From positions 1 to 23,533 of the forward strand of contig CALERA010000224.1 in the NCBI GenBank assembly GCA_937908275.1: a stretch of DNA of 23,533 nt, given 5' to 3'. Below, piece by piece: positions 1 through 7,772 of this stretch. Each line of letters begins with the position of its first letter. Position 1 is the stretch's first letter. The DNA comes from an uncultured Desulfarculaceae bacterium (GTDB lineage Bacteria; Desulfobacterota; Desulfarculia; Desulfarculales; Desulfarculaceae). The position numbers and the translations under genes are program-made. A model generated the notes under the pieces. The model worked only from the letters and a program-made list of their open reading frames with translations, had not been told where the DNA came from and did no database searches.

Positions 1-1
1 C

Positions 2-727
2 AGCGAACGGACCGAGGCCGCCCGACCGGCCCAGGCCATCGCGCCGGCCAGCCTCCCCGCGCCCGAGCCGGCCCGGCCCGCGAACCCGCCGCTGGCCACG
101 CCGGAGCCCCCGTCCGAAGCCCAGGCCTTTTTGGACCAGGCCCGCCAGGCCGAGGCCCGGGGCGACCGCCGCGCCGCCACCCTGGCCTATCACCGCGCCG
201 CCCGCCTGGACCCCGGCAACAACAGCGCCAAGGAGGGCCTGCGGCGCAACTTCCTGGCCCTGGACCTGGGGGCGGGGTCCGCCGCGCCGGCCCCGGCTCC
301 GGCCCTGGTCCAGGCCCCCAAACCGGCCCCCCTGGCTCCGGTCCCGGCCGGGAGCCAGCCCAATCCACCGACTCCGCCGCCCCCGCCCCCAGCAGCCAAG
401 GCCGCGCCGCCCACGCCGCCCGCACCGCCCGCCCCGCCGGTGAAGACCGCCGCCCGGGAGGTTAACCTCCCCCGTCTGGTCAAGGGGGTCTATGTCCAGG
501 TGGCCTCCAACCGGGACCAGGCCGACGCCGAACAGGAGGCCGGGGCCTGGAGGCGGCGCAAGCTGCCGACCCAGGTCGCGCCCTGGCAGGCCCGGGACGG
601 GGTGGTCTGGTGGCGGGTGCTCTTGGGGCCTTATCCCGACCGCAAGCGCGCCCAGGCCGCGGCCCAGGGCCTGCGACGCCAGGGAGTGCTGGACTTCTAC
701 CTGCTGGTGGAGCCCCCCCGGCCCTGA
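2..727 (+). CDS. SPOR-domain protein, 5'-truncated
   Basis: The reading frame is open from the first bases of the window, so the true start lies upstream and only the C-terminal 241 residues are present. Three parts can be seen. A TPR-like helical stretch lies around bases 125-255 (pattern AEARGDRRAATLAYHRAARL, then DPGN). A long Pro/Ala linker with runs of prolines follows at about 275-450. A C-terminal SPOR domain lies at about 485-710, beginning GVYVQVAS and containing WRVLLGPYPDRKRA, which fits the Y-V-Q-(V/L)-(A/G)-S and G-P-(Y/F) signatures of the family. SPOR domains bind denuded septal peptidoglycan, so the intact protein is probably a periplasmic or membrane-anchored envelope protein with the linker spanning periplasm. 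The missing N-terminus may hold a membrane anchor. The specific role is unknown. Confidence 0.8.
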   Translation, partial: SERTEAARPAQAIAPASLPAPEPARPANPPLATPEPPSEAQAFLDQARQAEARGDRRAATLAYHRAARLDPGNNSAKEGLRRNFLALDLGAGSAAPAPAPALVQAPKPAPLAPVPAGSQPNPPTPPPPPPAAKAAPPTPPAPPAPPVKTAAREVNLPRLVKGVYVQVASNRDQADAEQEAGAWRRRKLPTQVAPWQARDGVVWWRVLLGPYPDRKRAQAAAQGLRRQGVLDFYLLVEPPRP

Positions 728-817
728 CCGCCGCCTTTGGGCTTGCCTAGCGCACTCAAAACGGGCTACCACATAGGACATGCGATCCCCGCGCGACCTC
801 CACCCAGGAGCAGTCTC

Positions 818-2827
818 ATGAGCCAATATCCCCTGCTCTTCTCCCCGTTGCAGATCAACCAGATGCACCTGCGCAACCGCATCGTCATGCCGGCCATGCA
901 CCTCAACTACACCCCCGGCGGCAAGGTCAGCGACCAGTTGGTGGCCTTCTACGCCGAGCGCGCCCAGGGCGGGGCCGGCCTGCTGATCGTGGGCGGCTGC
1001 GTGATCAACGACCTGGCCGGCGGCCCGATCTTCGTCTCCATCAAGGACGACGCGGACCTCCCCGGCCTGACCCGCCTGGCCGAGGCGGCCCATGCCCACG
1101 GCGCGGCCATCGGCGCCCAGCTCTACATGGCCGGGGCCTATTCCCACCGCATCCTGATCGGCCAGCAGGCGGTCAGCTCCTCGGCCCACGTCAGCCGCTT
1201 CACCAAGGACGAGGCCCGCGAGCTGAGCCTGGAGGAGATCGACGAGGTCCAGAACGACTTCGCCCGCGCGGCCCTGCGGGCCAAGAAGGCCGGGATGGAC
1301 ATGGTGGAGATCCTGGGCTCGGCCGGCTACCTGATCTGCCAGTTCCTGAGTCCGCGCATCAACCAGCGCGGCGACCGCTACGGCGGCAGCCTGGAAAACC
1401 GCATGCGTTTCGGCCTGGAGACCGTGGCCAAGGTGCGCAACGCGGTGGGGCCGGAGTTCTGCGTGGGCATCCGCATCGCCGGCAACGACTTCATCCCCGG
1501 CAGCCACACCAACACCGAGGCGGCTCTCTTCGCCAAGGCCTGCCAGGAGGCCGGGGCGGACCTGATCAACGTCACCGGCGGCTGGCACGAGACCCTGGTG
1601 CCCCAGATCACCAGCGAGCTGCCGGCGGCCGGCTTCAGCTACCTGGCCCGGGGGGTGCGCCGGGCGGTGCAACTGCCGGTGGCGGCCAGCAACCGCATCC
1701 ACTCCCCCAGCCTGGCCGAGGACATCCTGGCCCGGGGCGACGCGGACCTGGTCTGCATGGGCCGGCCGCTGCTGGCCGATCCCAACCTGCCCAAGAAGGC
1801 CCAGGCCGGCCGGCCGGAGCTGATCCGGCGTTGCATCGCCTGCAACCAGGGCTGCTTCGACGCCATCCCCCAGATGCAGCCGGTGGGCTGCGCGGTCAAT
1901 CCCCGGGCCGGCCGCGAGGCCAAGGTGCCCCGGGACCTGCCCCCGGCCCGTCCGGCCCAGACCGTGGTGGTGGTGGGCGGCGGTCCGGCCGGTTGCCTGG
2001 CGGCCATCACCGCCACCCGGCGTGGGCACAACGTGATCCTCCTGGAGGCGGCCGAGCGCCTGGGCGGCCAGCCGGCCTGGTACGCCGGGCCCACGGACAA
2101 GCCCGACTTCGCCTCCATCGCCGCCTGGCAGGGGGCGCAGTTGCGTGATCTGGGCGTGGACGTGCGCCTGGGCTTCGCGGCCGACGCCGAGTCCATCGCC
2201 GCCCTGGAGCCGGACCAGGTGATCCTGGCCACCGGCGCGCGCCCCTGCGCGCCCCCCATTCCCGGCCTGGACCGGCCCCAGGTCTGCCAGGCCTGGGACG
2301 TGTTGCAGGGCAAGGTCCGCCCCCAGGGCCGGGTGGTGGTGATCGGCGGCGGCGCGGTGGGCCTGGAGACGGCCCTGAACATCGCCCGGCGGGGGGCCCT
2401 GACCCCGGAGCAGGTCTATTACCTGGCCCTGTTCCAGGCCGAGGCCCCGGAGACCATCGGCCGGCTCATCGCCGAGGGCAGCCACCAGGTCACGGTGCTG
2501 GAGGCCATGGCCAAGCTGGGCCAGGGCATCGGCCGCTCCACCCGCTGGATCACCTTTGGCCAGCTCAAGCGCTTCGGCGTGGCCAGCCACACCAAGGTCA
2601 AGGTCCTGGCCATCGAGGAAAACGGGGTGCGCGCGGCCCAGGAGGACGGCGAGCACCTGTTCCCGGCCGAGACGGTGGTGGTGGCCACCGGGGCCAAACC
2701 GGCGGACGACCTGGCCGCCGCGCTCAAGGCCAAGGGCCTGGGGGTGCGGGTGGTGGGCGACGCGGCCGGGGCCGGCAGCGTGTTGGAGGCCATGCGCCAG
2801 GGCTTCCAGGTCGGAGGCGAGGTCTAA
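818..2827 (+). CDS. FadH-like 2,4-dienoyl-CoA/2-enoate reductase (FMN, 4Fe-4S, FAD)
   Basis: This 669-residue protein has the layout of E. coli FadH, 2-enoate reductases and trimethylamine dehydrogenase. It has an N-terminal Old Yellow Enzyme TIM barrel (about 1-335), a 4Fe-4S motif C-x2-C-x3-C-x11-C (C339, C342, C346, C358), an FAD-binding Rossmann motif GGGPAG (about 387-392) and an NAD(P)-binding motif GGGAVG (about 510-515). The barrel has GSAGYL and GWHE, which match the FadH segments carrying its catalytic Tyr and His, so reduction of an enoyl- or dienoyl-CoA double bond is likely. The exact substrate cannot be read. An in-frame ATG exists at 737, but ATG 818 follows AGGAG by 7 bases and begins with the expected family N-terminus. 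About 30 extra residues follow the NAD motif. The epimerase gene downstream is 21 bases away and probably cotranscribed. Confidence 0.9.
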   Translation: MSQYPLLFSPLQINQMHLRNRIVMPAMHLNYTPGGKVSDQLVAFYAERAQGGAGLLIVGGCVINDLAGGPIFVSIKDDADLPGLTRLAEAAHAHGAAIGAQLYMAGAYSHRILIGQQAVSSSAHVSRFTKDEARELSLEEIDEVQNDFARAALRAKKAGMDMVEILGSAGYLICQFLSPRINQRGDRYGGSLENRMRFGLETVAKVRNAVGPEFCVGIRIAGNDFIPGSHTNTEAALFAKACQEAGADLINVTGGWHETLVPQITSELPAAGFSYLARGVRRAVQLPVAASNRIHSPSLAEDILARGDADLVCMGRPLLADPNLPKKAQAGRPELIRRCIACNQGCFDAIPQMQPVGCAVNPRAGREAKVPRDLPPARPAQTVVVVGGGPAGCLAAITATRRGHNVILLEAAERLGGQPAWYAGPTDKPDFASIAAWQGAQLRDLGVDVRLGFAADAESIAALEPDQVILATGARPCAPPIPGLDRPQVCQAWDVLQGKVRPQGRVVVIGGGAVGLETALNIARRGALTPEQVYYLALFQAEAPETIGRLIAEGSHQVTVLEAMAKLGQGIGRSTRWITFGQLKRFGVASHTKVKVLAIEENGVRAAQEDGEHLFPAETVVVATGAKPADDLAAALKAKGLGVRVVGDAAGAGSVLEAMRQGFQVGGEV

Positions 2828-2848
2828 ACCAGCCAAGGGAGGGTGGGC

Positions 2849-3763
2849 ATGGAGATCCTGGTCACCGGCGGCAGCGGGTTCGTGGGCCGGGCCTTGGGCC
2901 AGGGACTGCGCGCGCGCGGGCATCAGGTCACCGTGCTCACCCGCTCGGCCAAGGCCGCCCAGGGCCTGCCCGAGGGCGTGGGCTTCTGCCTGGGCGATCC
3001 CGGCCAGCCCGGACCCTGGCAGGAGGAGGCCGCCCGGCACCAGGGCTTCATCAACCTGGCCGGGGCCAGCATCTTCGGCCGCTGGACCGAGGCCTACAAG
3101 CGCCAGATCCACGACAGCCGGGTGCGGACCACCCGGCACCTGGTCCAGGCCATCGCCCGCCGGCCGGCCGACCAGCCCCCGGCGGTGCTGATCTCGGCCT
3201 CGGCCGTGGGCTACTATGGCTTTCACGGCGACGAGGTCCTGGACGAGTCCGCCCCGGCCGGCGAGGACTTCCTGGCCCGGGTCTGCCGGGATTGGGAGGC
3301 CGAGGCCCAGGCAGCCGAGGCCGGCGGCGCGCGGGTGGTGCGCGCCCGCTTTGGCATCGTGCTGGACGCTGGCGGCGGGGCCCTGGGCCAGATGCTGCCC
3401 CTGTTTCGCAAGGGCCTGGGCGGCCCCCTGGGCTCCGGCCGGCAGTGGTTCTCCTGGATCCACCGCCGCGACCTGGTGGAGGCCCTGCTCTTCTGCCTGG
3501 ATTCCCACCAGATCGCCGGGCCGGTGAACTGCGTGGCCCCCCACCCGGTGACCAACCGGGAGTTGACCCGGGCCTTGGGCCGGGCCTTGCGGCGGCCGGC
3601 CTTCCTGCCCGCCCCCGGCCTGGCGGTGCGCCTGCTGCTGGGCGAATTCGGTTCGGTGCTCCTGCGGGGCCAGCGGGTGGAGCCCACGGTGTTGCGCCAG
3701 GCCGGTTTCGCCTTCGCCCACCCCGACCTGGACCAGGCCCTGGCCGACATCCTGGGCAACTGA
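2849..3763 (+). CDS. TIGR01777-family SDR epimerase (YfcH/SulA-like)
   Basis: The 304-residue product is an atypical short-chain dehydrogenase/reductase of the TIGR01777 family. The N-terminus MEILVTGGSGFVGRAL gives the glycine-rich GGSGFVG nucleotide-binding loop at residues 7-13. SASAVGYYG follows in mid-protein at the usual position of the active-site Ser/Tyr region, and the C-terminal part resembles the DUF1731 extension (TNRELTRALGRALRRPAFLP, then the LLLGEFG segment). Members are called NAD-dependent epimerases but the physiological substrate is unknown. ATG 2849 is preferred over the in-frame GTG at 2843 because the Shine-Dalgarno sequence AAGGGAGG ends at 2842, leaving 6 bases to the ATG and none to the GTG. 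It lies 21 bases after the FadH-like gene. Confidence 0.88.
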   Translation: MEILVTGGSGFVGRALGQGLRARGHQVTVLTRSAKAAQGLPEGVGFCLGDPGQPGPWQEEAARHQGFINLAGASIFGRWTEAYKRQIHDSRVRTTRHLVQAIARRPADQPPAVLISASAVGYYGFHGDEVLDESAPAGEDFLARVCRDWEAEAQAAEAGGARVVRARFGIVLDAGGGALGQMLPLFRKGLGGPLGSGRQWFSWIHRRDLVEALLFCLDSHQIAGPVNCVAPHPVTNRELTRALGRALRRPAFLPAPGLAVRLLLGEFGSVLLRGQRVEPTVLRQAGFAFAHPDLDQALADILGN

Positions 3764-3800
3764 TCAAAACGCCTGACCATCGAGAGGAGCCTGCCGCCCC

Positions 3801-4130
3801 GTGGACTACGCCGTATCGCTTTTCTACTTTGTCGTCGCTGGCTTGGCCGAAATCGGCGGGGGCTATCTGGTCTGGCTCTGGCTGCGCGAGGGGCACAGCC
3901 CCTGGCTGGGGGTCCTGGGCGCGGCGGTGTTGTTTCTCTATGGCGTCATCCCCACCTTCCAGCCAGCCAATTTCGGCCGGGTCTACGCGGCCTACGGCGG
4001 GATCTTCATCGTGCTTTCCATCCTATGGGGCTGGAAAGTAGACAAGATTCCGCCGGATCGCTACGACCTTATCGGCGGGGTGGTGGCCTTGTTGGGGGTT
4101 TTGATTATAATGTACTGGCCACGTCGCTGA
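3801..4130 (+). CDS. ynfA: YnfA-family (UPF0060) small membrane protein
   Basis: This 109-residue, strongly hydrophobic protein has four predicted membrane helices, roughly residues 4-27, 33-50, 62-79 and 88-105. It carries the family signatures GLAEIGGGYLVWLWLREG near the N-terminus, GRVYAAYGG in the middle and YDLIGG before the last helix. The length matches the family (about 105-110). YnfA proteins are SMR-like inner-membrane proteins; efflux roles have been proposed for some members but the function here is not established. The start is GTG, with AGGAG at 3785-3789 upstream. It follows the epimerase by 37 bases and is probably in the same transcript. Confidence 0.9.
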   Translation: MDYAVSLFYFVVAGLAEIGGGYLVWLWLREGHSPWLGVLGAAVLFLYGVIPTFQPANFGRVYAAYGGIFIVLSILWGWKVDKIPPDRYDLIGGVVALLGVLIIMYWPRR

Positions 4131-4282
4131 CCGGACCAGAGGTTCCGGCGCGCCGGGCGGGGTCCTAGGCGGCCCCTGAAATGACCGGAAGCGCGCCCCG
4201 GGTGCTTCCAGCCAGAAAGATCATGCATAGCCCCCGGCGCGGCCCCCTGGGGCCGGCCCTGGGCGGCGGGAGCAAACCAACG

Positions 4283-5929
4283 GTGACTAGCGAGGATCGT
4301 CTGATTTCCACCAGCCCCGAGGGCGAGGTCTTCCCCCTGCCCACCCAAGCGGATTTCGACCGCGAGAACCAGCGCTTGGCCGAGTTGGCCGCCCAGGCCA
4401 AGGCCCAGGGGCGCCAGGTGGTGGTGGTCATGGGCGTGGGCTTCGTGGGCGCGGTGATGGCCGCGGTGGTGGCCGACAGCACCGACGCCCAGGGGCGGAT
4501 CAACAAGCTGGTGATCGGCATGCAGCGGCCCAGCCCCCGCAGCTACTGGAAAATCCCCCTGCTGAACCGGGGCTACTCCCCGGTGAAGGCCGACGACCCC
4601 GAGGTGGACGAGCTGATCGCCCGCTGCGTGAACGACAAGAAGACCCTGACCGCCAGCTTCTCCTACGAGGCCCTGACCCACGCCGACGTGGTGGTGGTGG
4701 ACGTGCAGTGCGACTACTCCAAGGCCGCCCTGGCCGACGTCTGCCAGGGCACGGTGGAGATGCGCGCCCTGGAGGAGAGCCTCAAGGTCATCGCCGAGAA
4801 GATCCCGGCCTCCTGCCTGGTGCTGATCGAGACCACCGTGCCCCCGGGCACCACCGAGTACGTGGCCTACCCCATCATGAAGAAGGCCTTCCAGGCCCGG
4901 GGCATCGCCGAGGAGCCCCTCCTGGCCCACAGCTACGAGCGGGTGATGCCGGGCAAGGAGTACGTCAAGAGCATCCGCGACTTCTGGCGGGTCTGCGCCG
5001 GGGTCAACCCCAAGAGCCGCGAGCTGGTGGTGGATTTCCTCTCCGAGGTGCTCAACGTCAAGGACTTCCCGCTCACGGTCATGGACCGGCCCATCGAGAG
5101 CGAGACCTGCAAGATCGTGGAGAACAGCTACCGCGCCACCCTGCTGGCCTTCCTGGACGAGTGGTCGCTGTTCGCCGAGCGCAACGGGGTGGATATCGTC
5201 AAGGTCATCAAGGCCATCAAGGCCCGGCCCACCCACAGCAACATCATGTTCCCCGGCCCGGGCATCGGCGGCTATTGCCTGCCCAAGGACGGCGGCCTGG
5301 GGGTCTGGTCCTATCACCACCTGATGGGCTTCCAGGAGCCCCTGTTCAAGCTGACCCCCATGGCCATCGACATCAACGACAACCGCTCCCTGCACGCGGC
5401 CGAGCTGGTGCGCGACGGCCTGCGCAACATGGGTCGCATCGTGGCCGCCAGCGACATCGTGGTGCTGGGCGCGGCCTACCGCGAGGACGTGGGCGACACC
5501 CGCTACTCCGGCAGCGAGCTGGTGGTGCGCAAGCTGGCCGAGATGGGGGCCATGGTCCGGGTCCACGACCCCTACGTGCTGCGCTGGTGGGAGCTGGAGA
5601 AGCAGGAGAGCTATCCCGCGCCGGGCCACAGCCGGGGCCGCTTCTTCCGCAACCAGGACGACCTGACCAAGCTGCGGGTGAGCCAGGACCTGGCCGAGAG
5701 CCTGAAGGGCGCCGACGCGGTGGTGCTCTGCGTGCGCCACGGCGAATACCTGGACCTGGACCCGGATTGGGTGGTGGCCCAGGCCGGCGGGCCCCTGGCG
5801 GTGGTGGATTGCTTCGCCATCCTGGACGACGCCCGCATCCGGCGCTACTTCGAATTGGGCTGCGAGGTCAAGGGCATGGGCCGCGGCCACGTCAAGCGCA
5901 TCAAGGACGAGGTGCGCGCGGCCAAATGA
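4283..5929 (+). CDS. nucleotide-sugar dehydrogenase (UDP-glucose/ManNAc/GDP-mannose DH superfamily)
   Basis: The protein belongs to the NAD-dependent four-electron nucleotide-sugar dehydrogenases, which oxidise the sugar C6 alcohol to a uronic acid for polysaccharide or glycan synthesis. Seen are the NAD loop GVGFVG (51-56), ETTVPPGTTEY (183-193), the central-helix segment with K277 and N281, and the catalytic-cysteine motif GIGGYCLPKD with C332. The C-terminal UDP-binding domain starts at VVLGAAYREDVGDTRYSGS. At 548 residues it is over 100 longer than typical members: there is a roughly 45-residue N-terminal extension and an inserted charged segment in the C-terminal domain (WWELEKQESYPAPGHSRG). 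The sugar cannot be assigned. GTG 4283 is chosen because GGGAG lies 10 bases upstream. In-frame ATGs at 4181 and 4223 would add up to 34 residues that look like non-coding leader. A glucokinase follows after 47 bases. Confidence 0.85.
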   Translation: MTSEDRLISTSPEGEVFPLPTQADFDRENQRLAELAAQAKAQGRQVVVVMGVGFVGAVMAAVVADSTDAQGRINKLVIGMQRPSPRSYWKIPLLNRGYSPVKADDPEVDELIARCVNDKKTLTASFSYEALTHADVVVVDVQCDYSKAALADVCQGTVEMRALEESLKVIAEKIPASCLVLIETTVPPGTTEYVAYPIMKKAFQARGIAEEPLLAHSYERVMPGKEYVKSIRDFWRVCAGVNPKSRELVVDFLSEVLNVKDFPLTVMDRPIESETCKIVENSYRATLLAFLDEWSLFAERNGVDIVKVIKAIKARPTHSNIMFPGPGIGGYCLPKDGGLGVWSYHHLMGFQEPLFKLTPMAIDINDNRSLHAAELVRDGLRNMGRIVAASDIVVLGAAYREDVGDTRYSGSELVVRKLAEMGAMVRVHDPYVLRWWELEKQESYPAPGHSRGRFFRNQDDLTKLRVSQDLAESLKGADAVVLCVRHGEYLDLDPDWVVAQAGGPLAVVDCFAILDDARIRRYFELGCEVKGMGRGHVKRIKDEVRAAK

Positions 5930-5976
5930 CCCCCGGGGCCCCGCGACGGGGTCCGGAAAGGCGCAAAGGCCAGGCC

Positions 5977-6918
5977 ATGCCAGCCTGGGTGGGCATCGAC
6001 CTGGGCGGAACCAACGCCCGACTCGCGCTGGTCCACCAGGGCCAGGTGGTCGAGGACCTGCGTTTCGCCACCGAGGCCGGGCGCGGCCCGGACGACTTGG
6101 TGGAGCGCCTGGCCGCCGGAGTGGCCGGGTTGGGCCAGGCGGCCTCGGCCCAGGGCCTGAGCCTGGGCGGGGTGGGGGTCGCCAGCCCCGGGGTGCTGGA
6201 TCGCGCCCGGGGCCTGATCCTGGCCTCGCCCAACCTGCCGGCCATGGTGGGCTATCCCCTGGCCCAGCGCCTAAAGGCGGCCTGCGGCGCGCCGGTGGCC
6301 CTGGAGAACGACGCCAATCTCTACGCCCTGGGCGAGCACCGCTTTGGCGCCGGCCAGGGGGTGGACGACCTGATCTGCTTCACCCTGGGCACCGGGGTGG
6401 GCGGGGGCCTGATCGTCGGCGGACGCCTGGTGGTGGGTCCCCTGGGCTGTGGCGGGGAGATCGGCCACACCCTGGTGGAGCCCGGAGGCCGGAAATGCGG
6501 CTGCCAGGCCCGGGGCTGCCTGGAGGCCTACGCCTCGGCCACCGGCCTGGTTCACGCCCTGAACGAGGCCCTGGCCGCCGGACGCCCCACCCGGCTGGCG
6601 CCCGGCGATGGGGTCAAGGCCATGGACCTGGCCGCCCAGGCCGGCGACGCCCTGGCCCGGGAGCTTTTCCAGCAGGCCGGCCGCATGCTGGGCCTGGCCC
6701 TGGCCAACCTGGTGGCCCTGACCGGCCTGGAGCTGGCCATCATCGGCGGCGGGGTGGCCAAGGGCTGGGGACTGATGGAACCGGGCTGCCGGGCGGGATT
6801 GGCCGACCGGCTGCGCATCGTGGAACCAGGCCAGGTGCGGATTGTCACCGCGGCCCTGGGCGAGCGGGCCCCGCTGTTGGGCGCGGCCGCCTTCGCCCAG
6901 ACAACCCTAGGCAATTAG
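5977..6918 (+). CDS. ROK-family sugar kinase, probably glucokinase
   Basis: The 313-residue product is a cytoplasmic ROK-family kinase that phosphorylates a hexose, most likely glucose, at C6 using ATP. The phosphate-binding loop GIDLGGTN lies at residues 6-13 (D8, G10, G11, T12). The catalytic aspartate is D112 in ENDAN, a second phosphate loop is LGTGVGGG (137-144), and the ROK zinc site is H164 plus C174, C176 and C181 in KCGCQARGCLE. The C-terminal IIGGGVAKG loop is also present. The start ATG 5977 has AAAGG upstream and places the GIDLGGT motif at the normal distance from the N-terminus. An in-frame ATG at 5926 overlaps the stop of the previous gene but would add 17 low-complexity residues. 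It may feed glucose 6-phosphate toward the sugar-nucleotide made upstream, which is inference. Confidence 0.9.
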   Translation: MPAWVGIDLGGTNARLALVHQGQVVEDLRFATEAGRGPDDLVERLAAGVAGLGQAASAQGLSLGGVGVASPGVLDRARGLILASPNLPAMVGYPLAQRLKAACGAPVALENDANLYALGEHRFGAGQGVDDLICFTLGTGVGGGLIVGGRLVVGPLGCGGEIGHTLVEPGGRKCGCQARGCLEAYASATGLVHALNEALAAGRPTRLAPGDGVKAMDLAAQAGDALARELFQQAGRMLGLALANLVALTGLELAIIGGGVAKGWGLMEPGCRAGLADRLRIVEPGQVRIVTAALGERAPLLGAAAFAQTTLGN

Positions 6919-6949
6919 CCGGCGCGACCCGCTGGCGAAGGACCGGAGC

Positions 6950-7675
6950 ATGGCCAAGATCGATCGCAAGAAGCTGCTCAAGGAGCCCGACGAGTTCCTC
7001 ACCATCTCCGACCGCGCGGTGCGCTGGGCCAAGACCCACACCCGGGTGCTGATCATCAGCGTCTCCTCCCTGTTGGCCGCCATGCTGTTGGTGGTGGGCA
7101 TCCAGACCTACCTCAACTATCGCCAGGCCCAGGGCGCCCAGGCCTTTGCCCAGGCCTTCGCCTACTACAACGACACCGTCAGCGGCCAGGCCGAACCGGC
7201 CCAGGCCGCCGCCGCGGCCAGGGAGCTGGCCCAGGTGGTGGAGAAATACGGCGCCACCGAGGCCGGCCAGCAGGCCGCCCTGGCCCTGGGCGAGGTCCAC
7301 CTGCGCCAGGGTCGGTACGCCGAGGCCGAGTCGGTCCTGCGCGACCTGAGTGACGAGCCCGGCCTGCCCGCCGAGCTGGCCCCCCTGATCTGGCGCGATC
7401 TGGGCCAGGCCCTGGAGGGCCAGAAGAAGTACGCCGAGGCGGCCGAGGCCTATCAGGGCGCGGTCAAGATGGCCGGCCCCAGCCTGGCCGGCCTGTTCAA
7501 GCTGGACCAGGCCCGGGCCCTGGCCGCCGCCGGCAAGGCCAACCAGGCCCAGGAGGTCTACCTGGCCCTGGCCGGCCAGGAGCAGGACCTCACCGTCAAC
7601 CAGCTCGCCCGCCAGCGCCTGGTGGCCCTGGGCGTGGCCCCCGAGAGCCTGCCCGCCCCGGCCGTGGCGCAGTAA
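6950..7675 (+). CDS. YfgM-like membrane-anchored TPR protein
   Basis: The 241-residue protein has a short basic N-terminus (KIDRKKLLKEPDEF), one membrane helix at about 33-55, and then an Ala/Gln/Glu-rich helical region with TPR-like repeats (YAEAESVLRDL, YAEAAEAYQGAVK, QAQEVYLALAGQ). This is the layout of YfgM/TPR_21 proteins, which sit in the inner membrane with the TPR part in the periplasm. In enterobacteria YfgM is an accessory of the SecYEG translocon and PpiD. Orthology here rests on layout alone, so only the architecture is secure. The start has GAAGGA 7 bases upstream. The gene follows the ROK kinase by 31 bases and is the last of the plus-strand run, ending 8 bases before a strong hairpin. 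Confidence 0.75.
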   Translation: MAKIDRKKLLKEPDEFLTISDRAVRWAKTHTRVLIISVSSLLAAMLLVVGIQTYLNYRQAQGAQAFAQAFAYYNDTVSGQAEPAQAAAAARELAQVVEKYGATEAGQQAALALGEVHLRQGRYAEAESVLRDLSDEPGLPAELAPLIWRDLGQALEGQKKYAEAAEAYQGAVKMAGPSLAGLFKLDQARALAAAGKANQAQEVYLALAGQEQDLTVNQLARQRLVALGVAPESLPAPAVAQ

Positions 7676-7683
7676 GAGCAAGC

Positions 7684-7724
7684 GTGGGGGAACCCTTTTT
7701 CGTGCCGAAAAAGGGTTCCCCCAC
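7684..7724. terminator. Perfect 19-bp hairpin, bidirectional terminator
   Basis: The arms 7684-7702 and 7706-7724 are exact reverse complements with a 3-base loop. The arm nearest the loop is T5 on the left and A5 on the right. The hairpin sits between two converging genes (stops at 7675 plus and 7773 minus), which is where a shared terminator is expected. There is no long T run beyond the stem on either strand; the T/A tract is inside the stem. That makes either a terminator or a dispersed palindromic repeat possible. Confidence 0.65.
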
Positions 7725-7772
7725 ACCCCCTCCTAAAAAGGCGAGGGGCTGACCATCAGGGTCGAGCCGCGC

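Noticed and set aside
4241..4254. GGCCCC-CT-GGGGCC palindrome before the nucleotide-sugar dehydrogenase
   Set aside because: Short GC palindromes are common by chance at this base composition, and there is no T run or promoter context.
4061..5890. A 609-codon minus-strand open frame opposite the nucleotide-sugar dehydrogenase
   Set aside because: It mirrors a gene with a complete catalytic motif set; its His/Gly/Val-rich sequence is typical of antisense frames at high GC.
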